The notes beneath the pieces were generated by a model that was given only the letters and a program-made list of their open reading frames with translations, did not search any database and was not told the DNA's origin. This document shows, piece after piece, positions 22,526 through 30,220 of a DNA stretch of 38,406 nucleotides (position 1 is its first letter; every line of letters starts with the position of its first letter). Source of the DNA: Phocaeicola plebeius (GTDB lineage: Bacteria > Bacteroidota > Bacteroidia > Bacteroidales > Bacteroidaceae); the NCBI RefSeq assembly GCF_003437535.1, contig NZ_QSQT01000030.1:1-38406 (forward strand), given 5' to 3'. A program made the position numbers and the translations under genes.

Positions 22526-25180
22526 TTATAGTTTGTATCTGATTCCCAGCATAAATGACTGTCCGTGCCATTCCTTTCGCTCTATCACATTGCCATTGTT
22601 ACGTTCAGAGTTGACATTCTCCGTACGAGGGCCATTCTGAATAAAGCGAAGCAAAGGAGTATCCAGCAAGTTAGATGCCTTAGCAAAAAGACTGATACCA
22701 TTCTTAAAGCTTTTCTCTACAGAAGCATCCAACTGCATATAGCCATCTTCCCAAATATCGTCATCATACCAGTTAGAAATATCACTCAAACGCTTTCCGG
22801 TATAACTTCCGGCAATCTGTCCTTCCCAGCCATATTTGGTACTTTTGAACAGCAGTGACAGATTTGCTACATGGGCAGCCTGACCAAACAACGGACGGGT
22901 CTGAGTGCAGGTCTTCACATCATTTCCATCCATGATTCGCTTTTCGGTCGTAATGGAAGAATGCGTGTAGGTATAATTAGCTTTTATTCCAAACCAGTTA
23001 AAATATTTCATTACATCCACTTCTACTCCTAAGTTGGTAGCATTACCAAAATTCATCGGTTTATAATAGGTATCCTGTCCTTCGTTCAGCAATCCGTATT
23101 CAATCGGATTCTTCAGTCTCTTGTAGAACATACCTACCATGAACTGCTCAGATGATTTCGGGAAGAATTCATAACGCAAATCAAGGTTATCGGCTACCGT
23201 ATGTTTCAAATCCGGATTTCCTTTTTCCTTATAATCTTCATTGATAATGCTGTAAGGAACAATTTCAAAGAAGCTGGGACGGTTGATGGAACGAGCATAC
23301 GAGAAACGCAGGTTCGCGTTTTTATGTACTCCGTATTTTGCATGGAAACTCGGCAATACATCCGTATATTTCTGGTTTCCTTCAGGATCTGCATTCTCTG
23401 TAGGGAACTTCAATGTATAGCCTTGATTGGTATGTTCCACACGAACGCCTGCAATAAATTCCCATTTCCGGTATGTGTATTTCACCATTCCATATCCTGC
23501 ACCAATCTTTTCAGTGGCATCATAGTTTAACGGATCACTGATGTTACCGTACTTAAGCGGAGTAAACAAGATTTCATCGTAGTTATTCCAGTCCTCTCCC
23601 TGATACTGGGGATCTTTCACTCCCGTAGCAGAGTTAAAGGTATATTCATTGAAGAAGCTGTCACGTTTCTTATCGCGGTACATACCTCCTACCGAGAAGT
23701 CGAATACAGAACCTCCATCCAGTTTCAACTTATACATCAAATCAAGGTATCCGGCCTTGTCTTTATCGGAGTTATGCTCCCAACGACGGATGGCTGCTCC
23801 AGAAGTCTGTACATGGTTACCCAATAAGAAGATTTCCGCATTATCCGGTGTTTCACTGTATGCCTTTGAAAGTACAGCCGACCAATTCAAACGAAGTGCA
23901 CCACCTTCCAGAAAGGCATGTTCACCTTTCAGTGTAGAATTGATAATATACTGATGATTCCACTTCATACGTACGGCTCCTTCTTTGTCGTCATGTCCGT
24001 CACGTACTTCTGCTTCTCTCATATCCATATATCCATTATACCAGGTCAGTTTATGATTGGCATTGATATGATAATCCAGTTTGGCATGAGCCCCGATACG
24101 AGTCTGTTGAGAAGAATAATTTCGGTATTCGATACCATTGTGGGTTGTTCCCGGCTGATAATACAACTGACTTTCTTTTCCTCGATACGTATTCAGATAA
24201 CTACCTGCCAGCATCACACCCAATTTATTGTTAAAGAAGCGGTCACCGTAAGATAATCCGGCAGTCAAATCGGGCAACGGTTTGTTCCATTTCATCCGCA
24301 GATTATCTGTCGTAAAGTTATCCATTGTTACTCGGCTGTCTTCCGGCATTCCCATCTGCTCATACGGAGATTTCTTCACAATCGCTCCGTGATTGAACGA
24401 CTGAAAATCGCGATCAAAATACATTGCATTGTAACCGGTTGACAGATTTGCCGTAAACTGACGTTCAGAAGGCGCATCCTTCATAATCAAATTGACCGCT
24501 CCTCCGATTCCGTCACCTTCCATATTGGCGGTCAAAGATTTGGTTACTTCCAAACGGTCCAACATTTCTGACGGGAAAATATCCAGCGGCACAAAACGAT
24601 TTTTGTTATCCGGACTCGGAATTTTCACTCCATTTACTAATGTATAGTTGTAACGCTTATCCATACCGCGAAGAATGGCATACTGTCCTTCACCGCTACT
24701 GTTACGTTCAATTGTCACACCTGACATTCGCTGAATCACGTTGGCTACCGTAATATCTGGAGAAAGTTCTATCGCCTTCGCACTCATCACATTCACCACG
24801 TTCATAGCCTGACGTTCGATGCCTCTTGCACCAGCTTCAGTTCTTCCCGGATTAGAAGCTACCACCACCACTTCATCCAGAGCAACGTCGTCACTCTTCA
24901 AAGGAATTACAATTTCTTTCTTATCTGCTGCTACGCTAACTTCATATTTTTTATAGCCCACATAAGAACAGACCAGCGTATATTTGTCTCTGTTCACCGA
25001 CAGATTAAAACTTCCGTCCAATCCGGTTACTGTTCCTTTTCCAGGATCTTCCTTCACAATCACCGATGCACCTATAATCTCCTCTCCAGTTTGTGCATCC
25101 TTAATTTTACCTTTTATCACACCAGCTTGAACTCCAGCCGACATCAGTGATAACAATACCAATACAATCTTAGATTTCAT
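22526..25180 (-). CDS. TonB-dependent outer-membrane receptor of a phosphatase-linked uptake locus
   Basis: This is an energy-coupled outer-membrane importer. The 884 residues have a signal peptide (1-19) and a carboxypeptidase-regulatory-like beta domain (about 20-95, IKGKIKDAQTGEEIIGASVI, LVCSYVGYKKYEVSV). A likely TonB-box region follows (ALDEVVVVAS, about 97-106), then the plug (about 120-245, NVIQRMSGVTIERNSSGEGQ, YAILRGMDKRYNYTLVNGVK) and a beta-barrel to the end (GQSFMLGIRYKL). There is no STN domain, so it probably does not signal through an anti-sigma factor. A promoter lies 20 bases upstream of the start. The next gene is the beta-helix lipoprotein. Flanking phosphatases point to a phosphorylated ligand, but the ligand itself is inference. 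Confidence 0.9.
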   Translation of the reverse strand: MKSKIVLVLLSLMSAGVQAGVIKGKIKDAQTGEEIIGASVIVKEDPGKGTVTGLDGSFNLSVNRDKYTLVCSYVGYKKYEVSVAADKKEIVIPLKSDDVALDEVVVVASNPGRTEAGARGIERQAMNVVNVMSAKAIELSPDITVANVIQRMSGVTIERNSSGEGQYAILRGMDKRYNYTLVNGVKIPSPDNKNRFVPLDIFPSEMLDRLEVTKSLTANMEGDGIGGAVNLIMKDAPSERQFTANLSTGYNAMYFDRDFQSFNHGAIVKKSPYEQMGMPEDSRVTMDNFTTDNLRMKWNKPLPDLTAGLSYGDRFFNNKLGVMLAGSYLNTYRGKESQLYYQPGTTHNGIEYRNYSSQQTRIGAHAKLDYHINANHKLTWYNGYMDMREAEVRDGHDDKEGAVRMKWNHQYIINSTLKGEHAFLEGGALRLNWSAVLSKAYSETPDNAEIFLLGNHVQTSGAAIRRWEHNSDKDKAGYLDLMYKLKLDGGSVFDFSVGGMYRDKKRDSFFNEYTFNSATGVKDPQYQGEDWNNYDEILFTPLKYGNISDPLNYDATEKIGAGYGMVKYTYRKWEFIAGVRVEHTNQGYTLKFPTENADPEGNQKYTDVLPSFHAKYGVHKNANLRFSYARSINRPSFFEIVPYSIINEDYKEKGNPDLKHTVADNLDLRYEFFPKSSEQFMVGMFYKRLKNPIEYGLLNEGQDTYYKPMNFGNATNLGVEVDVMKYFNWFGIKANYTYTHSSITTEKRIMDGNDVKTCTQTRPLFGQAAHVANLSLLFKSTKYGWEGQIAGSYTGKRLSDISNWYDDDIWEDGYMQLDASVEKSFKNGISLFAKASNLLDTPLLRFIQNGPRTENVNSERNNGNVIERKEWHGQSFMLGIRYKL

Positions 25181-25199
25181 TTGCTTTCCTTATTTGCTG

Positions 25200-25207
25200 C
25201 AAAAGTA
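25200..25207 (-). promoter_or_regulatory. Bacteroidetes-type promoter (-7 element) of the TonB receptor/lipoprotein unit
   Basis: The minus strand reads TACTTTTG followed by CAGC, a strong match to TAnnTTTG, 19 bases before the receptor start codon, leaving a very short leader. Confidence 0.68.
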
Positions 25208-25281
25208 TCCCGTATGATTTTCATAGGTATTGCATAGAGATTTCTATTGTGTTACATTTACACGCAATATCCTTTACAATA

Positions 25282-25324
25282 AAAAAGAGGTACTTCCAGG
25301 CCCAGCCCGCAAATACCTCTTTTT
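25282..25324 (-). terminator. Terminator after the histidine acid phosphatase gene
   Basis: AAAAAGAGGTA (25282-25292) pairs perfectly with TACCTCTTTTT (25314-25324) around a 21-base loop. The arms supply a U-run on either strand. It is 22 bases past the phosphatase stop. Confidence 0.8.
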
Positions 25325-25345
25325 ACAAACATATTACAAATGCGA

Positions 25346-26632
25346 TTATTTATCTTTACTTTCTGGAAGGGAAATTCCTTTTACAACCCGCTTCCAATAT
25401 TCCCTTACATCGCTCCAATGATAATAAGGTGAGACATCCGTCCGCAAGGGAAGTGTGACTTCACGTTCATTCAGCAGTAATTTCACCAAAATATCCTGAT
25501 TGCCTTGTTTTCGATAGAAAATAAGCTGGACATTGCCACACATCGGAATCAGGCGATAAGTGCGATATGTATCTGCTATCTTATTCCAATCGACAGTCTC
25601 CTTTTGCAGTGCGTTCATTCCCATCAGCGTGGCCAATGGAGCCAGGTTCGTGTCATGCCCGTAACGTAATGTCACCGCATTTTTCCGGGAAGCAATTACC
25701 GTATCAGCTGTTTCTATAAAATTATTCAGCAGATTTCGTTCCAGCTTATACATGCACGTATCGCTCAATGGAGAAGGCCCTTTTTCGTAATACCATTCAA
25801 AATTATTCCGCTGCCACAAATCATACTGTTCTTCGGGAGTAAATAAAAAAGAAAGATCCGGTTGGTTGTAACTACTTTGACTGATGCCATGAAGTTCGAA
25901 CAAATCCATCATCAGTTTCACGGCATCCACATGCTTTTCCACGTAAACAGAGTCACGGAACATCTGTTTCATCAATCGCTCCGGATGTACATACACACTG
26001 TCGGCAGCACGATACACGGAATCCACATTCTCCAAATGCTGTGCTTCATACAAGGGATTCTTATACTTTATATAATAAGCATCCGCCTCACTGGTCTGTG
26101 TCGTAACATTCAGTTTAGGATTCAAGCCTTTCAATTCCACACATCCGGCAGCCATGGAAAGAAAAGCACGGGTCTTGTATGTGGAGCGTGCATCCACATG
26201 CGTACCGTCACTGAACACCTCCGGGTAACGGTGGAACATCCGGTCTATCAGCTCCCGATGCTGCTGCGCTCCTTTCGGAGTCAACTCTCCATAACGCCCC
26301 TCTGCCTCCTGGGCCAGAGAAGCCACCACCTTCAGCACACACTTTCCATCAGGAGTCAATACTCCCTCCTCGTCTGCTTCAAGAAGGAGTGACAACGGCG
26401 CGGCATACTTCTTCTCTTTTGTAAGATACCGGGAACCATGCCGGGCAAACATGGATATATAAAAAGGTTCATACCCTGCAGGAGCCGGAGTCAACTTCTC
26501 CTCCGGAGCCTGATAAGCATAATATTTTCCTGCAGCCAATGCCGGATTCTTTCCAATCTCCTCACGTGCACTTTGTCCCTGCATCCACAAAGGAAAAGCC
26601 AGGAACAGCACAATCCATCCTCTTTTCTTCAT
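25346..26632 (-). CDS. Secreted histidine acid phosphatase (phytase/inositol-phosphatase superfamily, HD type)
   Basis: The enzyme forms a phosphohistidine intermediate while removing phosphate from esters such as sugar or inositol phosphates. The 428 residues have a signal peptide (about 1-19, ending MQGQ). The catalytic RHGSRYL follows at 64-70 (nucleophile H65), and the distal proton-donor motif LRYGHDTNLAP lies near 320-330. The donor is the HD form rather than the HAE form of MINPP enzymes, so calling it an inositol-polyphosphate phosphatase would go beyond the sequence. The gene follows mfd at 133 bases. A weak TAACTTCG, one base off the -7 consensus, lies just upstream. It has its own terminator and precedes the TonB receptor unit on the same strand. 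Confidence 0.88.
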   Translation of the reverse strand: MKKRGWIVLFLAFPLWMQGQSAREEIGKNPALAAGKYYAYQAPEEKLTPAPAGYEPFYISMFARHGSRYLTKEKKYAAPLSLLLEADEEGVLTPDGKCVLKVVASLAQEAEGRYGELTPKGAQQHRELIDRMFHRYPEVFSDGTHVDARSTYKTRAFLSMAAGCVELKGLNPKLNVTTQTSEADAYYIKYKNPLYEAQHLENVDSVYRAADSVYVHPERLMKQMFRDSVYVEKHVDAVKLMMDLFELHGISQSSYNQPDLSFLFTPEEQYDLWQRNNFEWYYEKGPSPLSDTCMYKLERNLLNNFIETADTVIASRKNAVTLRYGHDTNLAPLATLMGMNALQKETVDWNKIADTYRTYRLIPMCGNVQLIFYRKQGNQDILVKLLLNEREVTLPLRTDVSPYYHWSDVREYWKRVVKGISLPESKDK

Positions 26633-26765
26633 ATATTTTCCAAATTTTAGGCGCGAAGTTACACCATTACTCCACTTAATTCCCTCTTATGTAGCTTGGA
26701 AAATCATGAAAACACTTCCCATGAAACAGAAATGAAATCCCCTTGTCACTGCTTTGAGAAACCGG

Positions 26766-29700
26766 CTACTTTGCTTCGATGCTGACAATTTCCTGCAAGA
26801 TGCTTACTGCACTCTTCACATCTGTCACTTTCGATACTACCATGCTGCGACGCCCGTTCTGCTCTCTCAGATTACAATAACGAGGATTCTTGGCCATGTA
26901 TTCAATAAACTTGCCAAAAGCCACACTCTGATAATACGGACTGTCCAGGTTGCTGACGAAGTAGAGCGTCATCCGTTCTGCCTTCAATACCACTTTTTCT
27001 ACGCCCAAACGCTTGGCCAGACGTCTCAACGGAACAATACGCAGCAACTCTTCACCTTCTGGCGGTATTTTTCCGAAACGGTCAACCAGCTTGGCCTTAA
27101 AGGTTTCCACATCCTTATCCAGTTCAAGCTTATCCAGTTCACGATACAGCAACATTCGCTCACTGCTGCTCGGAATGTACTCATTCGGGAAGAGCAACTC
27201 CAGGTCACTTTCCACCGTACATTCATCCACAAACTCCTCTCCGCTGATTTTTTCTTCACCCGCTTTGATTTCCTCGGCATACAAATCAGCAAATTCCTCA
27301 TTTTTCAGTTCAGTAACCGCTTCATTCAGAATCTTCTGATAAGTTTCATATCCCAAGTCTGCAATAAAACCACTCTGTTCTGCCCCCAACATATTTCCAG
27401 CTCCACGGATATCCAAATCCTGCATGGCAATGTGAATGCCACTGCCCAAATCACTGAAATTCTCAATGGCCTGCAAACGGCGTCTGGCTTCCGGTGTAAG
27501 CGATGACAAAGGTGGTGCCAGCAAATAGCAGAATGCTTTCTTATTGCCTCGTCCCACTCGTCCGCGCATCTGGTGCAAGTCGCTCAATCCAAAATTCTGC
27601 GCCTGATTGATAATGATGGTGTTGGCATTGGGTATGTCAATTCCACTCTCAATAATCGTCGTGGCCAACAATACATCATAATCGTAATTGACAAAGTCAA
27701 AGATAATCTTTTCCAACTCTTCCGGTTGCATCTGTCCGTGCCCGATACATACCCGGCAATCCGGTATATTCCGCAGAATCATCGCCTTCAGTTCCACCAG
27801 ATTCTGAATACGGTTGTTCACAAAGAAAACCTGCCCGTTGCGGCTCATTTCAAAATTGATAGCTTCGGATATAATTTCTTCATTGAATGTATGTACTTCC
27901 GTCTGAATAGGGTAACGGTTAGGAGGAGGTGTCTGGATGACCGACAAGTCTCTAGCCCCCATCAAAGAGAACTGAAGGGTACGCGGAATAGGTGTAGCCG
28001 TCAATGTCAGCGTATCTACATTGACCTTCAACTGGCGAAGCTTTTCTTTTACGCTTACACCGAACTTCTGCTCCTCGTCAATGATAAGCAGACCCAAATC
28101 CTTGAATTTAACACTTTTGCCAATAATCTTATGCGTACCGATAAGGATATTGATTTTTCCGTCGGCCAACTCTTTCAGAATACGACTTGTATCCTTTGCC
28201 GTACGTGCCCGGCTCAGGTATTCCACCTTACAAGGCATATCCTCCAGACGTTTCTTGAAAGTCTGGAAATGCTGGTAAGCCAGTACCGTAGTCGGCACCA
28301 ACACCGCTACCTGCTTGTTGTCGGTCACTGCCTTAAATGCAGCACGGATAGCGACCTCCGTCTTACCAAAACCCACGTCACCACAAACGAGACGGTCCAT
28401 CGGCTTATCACTCTCCATATCCGCCTTTACTTCCTGAGTAGCCTTCAACTGGTCCGGAGTATCTTCATACAAGAAACTGGCCTCCAGTTCGTGCTGTAAA
28501 AAGCTGTCCGGGCTATATTTAAACCCTTTCTCCTGTTTACGCTGAGAATAAAGTTTAATCAAATCACGGGCAATATCCTTGATTTTCGTCTTCGTCCGTT
28601 CCTTGATTTTTTCCCATGCTCCTGTGCCCAGCTTACTGATACGGGGCTGTTCCCCTTCTTTTCCTTTGTACTTGGAAATTTTATGTAATGAATGAATGGA
28701 TACAAACACCACATCCTCATTCTGATACACCAGTTTGATGACCTCCTGCGTAGTATTTCCGTTCGGAATACGCACCAGACCTGCAAAGCGCCCGATACCG
28801 TGGTCAATATGTACCACATAATCGCCCGGTTCAAACATGTTCAGTTCCTTGAGCGACAATGCCACTTTTCCACTACGTGCCTTGTCACTGCGAAGGTTGT
28901 ATTTATGGAATCGGTCAAAAATCTGATGGTCCGTAAACACACAAACCCGCAACGCATGGTCCACAAACCCTTCATGCAACGTACGGTCTACCGGTTCAAA
29001 GGTAATGTCATCGCCTCTTTCCTTAAAAATATCTTTCAGACGTTCCGTCTGCTTCATGCTGTCCGAGCAGATATACAGACGGTATTTCCGTTGCAGAAAA
29101 TCGGTGAAAGAACTTGCAACCAAATCAAAATTCTTGTGGAAAATTGGTTGTACGGAGGTCTCGAACGACAAGCGTGCCTGCGGAGTTCCTAAGGCCTTAT
29201 GTCCGAAATCTATCCGGAAGAAATCAAGGGCACGCACCGTGAATTCGGCTCCGTCAATCAGTTTCTTGGACAAATTCATCAGTTCCGTCTGCTCGCCTTC
29301 ATACGCTTTCAGCGCCTGAGGAGAAACTGCCTCATCGTGTACGACCTGAATACGTTCGCGCACCCAGAGCAAGTCTTTTACCCATAGTGTAGCGTCCTTA
29401 TCCACGAAATCCAGAAAACAGATATCCGCTCCTTCCGTTCCTGAAAGTTCAGGTACAATACAGATAGAATCTTTCTTTTCTTTCGACAACTGAGTTTCTA
29501 CTTCAAACGTACGCAAACTGTCTATCTCATCTCCGAAAAAGTCAATTCGGTAAGGATATTCCGATGCAAAAGAATACACGTCAAGAATGCTGCCGCGCAA
29601 GGCAAACTGTCCCGGCTCATAGACATAGTCCACATGCTCAAACCCATACTTGGAAAGCGTCTCCATCAGTTTGACCGTATCTTCCTGCTGTCCCACTTTC

Positions 29701-30134
29701 AGGGTCAGCATCGCATCCGAGAGTCGTTTCCGCGAAACCACTTTCTCAGCCAAAGCTTCCGGATAAGTAACTACCGTGACCGGCTTCTTCTGCTCCAGTC
29801 TGCTCAGCACTTCCGTGCGAAGAATTTCATTGGCTGCATCTTTCTGTCCGTATTTGATGGCACGACGGTAAGAAGACGGGAAAAACAGGACATCAGCCTC
29901 TCCGTCCACCTGCACCAGGTCATGGTAAAAATACCCAGCTTCCTCCAAATCGTTCAGTATAAACACATGAATTCCCGGCATCGTCTTGACCGATACCGAA
30001 GCAAACAAGGAAGCACACGAACCGTGCACACCTTCCAAATAAACAGTCTTTATATCCTTATTTTTACGTAAAGAAGCCAAGCCTGCCACATTAGGATGCT
30101 TGGCATATACCTCTTGAAGCTCTTTTATACTCAT
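26766..30134 (-). CDS. mfd: Transcription-repair coupling factor Mfd
   Basis: Mfd is a DNA translocase that removes stalled RNA polymerase and recruits nucleotide-excision repair. The 1122 residues from ATG 30134 have the UvrB-like N-terminal modules, the CarD-like RNA-polymerase-interacting domain at about 430-500 (FEPGDYVVHIDHGIGRFAGL), and the RecG-like motor. The motor has Walker A GDVGFGKTEVAI near 583 and the box-II motif IIDEEQKFGV near 685, followed by TATPIPRTLQ and QMRGRVGRG, and a C-terminal TRCF domain ends the protein. The longer reading from 30167 would start upstream of the TATTTTTG promoter at 30155-30162, so Met at 30134 (MSIKELQEVYAKHP) is preferred. Size and domain order are normal for the family. 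Confidence 0.96.
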   Translation of the reverse strand: MSIKELQEVYAKHPNVAGLASLRKNKDIKTVYLEGVHGSCASLFASVSVKTMPGIHVFILNDLEEAGYFYHDLVQVDGEADVLFFPSSYRRAIKYGQKDAANEILRTEVLSRLEQKKPVTVVTYPEALAEKVVSRKRLSDAMLTLKVGQQEDTVKLMETLSKYGFEHVDYVYEPGQFALRGSILDVYSFASEYPYRIDFFGDEIDSLRTFEVETQLSKEKKDSICIVPELSGTEGADICFLDFVDKDATLWVKDLLWVRERIQVVHDEAVSPQALKAYEGEQTELMNLSKKLIDGAEFTVRALDFFRIDFGHKALGTPQARLSFETSVQPIFHKNFDLVASSFTDFLQRKYRLYICSDSMKQTERLKDIFKERGDDITFEPVDRTLHEGFVDHALRVCVFTDHQIFDRFHKYNLRSDKARSGKVALSLKELNMFEPGDYVVHIDHGIGRFAGLVRIPNGNTTQEVIKLVYQNEDVVFVSIHSLHKISKYKGKEGEQPRISKLGTGAWEKIKERTKTKIKDIARDLIKLYSQRKQEKGFKYSPDSFLQHELEASFLYEDTPDQLKATQEVKADMESDKPMDRLVCGDVGFGKTEVAIRAAFKAVTDNKQVAVLVPTTVLAYQHFQTFKKRLEDMPCKVEYLSRARTAKDTSRILKELADGKINILIGTHKIIGKSVKFKDLGLLIIDEEQKFGVSVKEKLRQLKVNVDTLTLTATPIPRTLQFSLMGARDLSVIQTPPPNRYPIQTEVHTFNEEIISEAINFEMSRNGQVFFVNNRIQNLVELKAMILRNIPDCRVCIGHGQMQPEELEKIIFDFVNYDYDVLLATTIIESGIDIPNANTIIINQAQNFGLSDLHQMRGRVGRGNKKAFCYLLAPPLSSLTPEARRRLQAIENFSDLGSGIHIAMQDLDIRGAGNMLGAEQSGFIADLGYETYQKILNEAVTELKNEEFADLYAEEIKAGEEKISGEEFVDECTVESDLELLFPNEYIPSSSERMLLYRELDKLELDKDVETFKAKLVDRFGKIPPEGEELLRIVPLRRLAKRLGVEKVVLKAERMTLYFVSNLDSPYYQSVAFGKFIEYMAKNPRYCNLREQNGRRSMVVSKVTDVKSAVSILQEIVSIEAK

Positions 30135-30154
30135 TGTCTCATCAATAGATGCTG

Positions 30155-30162
30155 CAAAAATA
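30155..30162 (-). promoter_or_regulatory. Bacteroidetes-type promoter (-7 element) of mfd
   Basis: The minus strand reads TATTTTTG followed by CAGC, matching TAnnTTTG, 20 bases before ATG 30134. It fixes the mfd start. Confidence 0.62.
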
Positions 30163-30190
30163 ATCAATCTCGTTTGAATATGCGCACAAA

Positions 30191-30220
30191 AAGGAAAGAA
30201 TACAACGGCAACTCTTCCTT
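30191..30220 (-). terminator. Probable terminator after the STN-type TonB receptor
   Basis: On the minus strand AAGGAAGA pairs with TCTTTCCTT (one bulged base) around a 13-base loop, and TTT follows. The upstream arm touches the receptor's own stop codon. The stem is weak but well placed, between the receptor and the mfd promoter. Confidence 0.5.

Noticed and set aside
30135..30167. An 11-residue longer Mfd N-terminus from 30167
   Set aside because: The -7 element TATTTTTG at 30155-30162 lies within the extra codons, so the transcript would not contain them.
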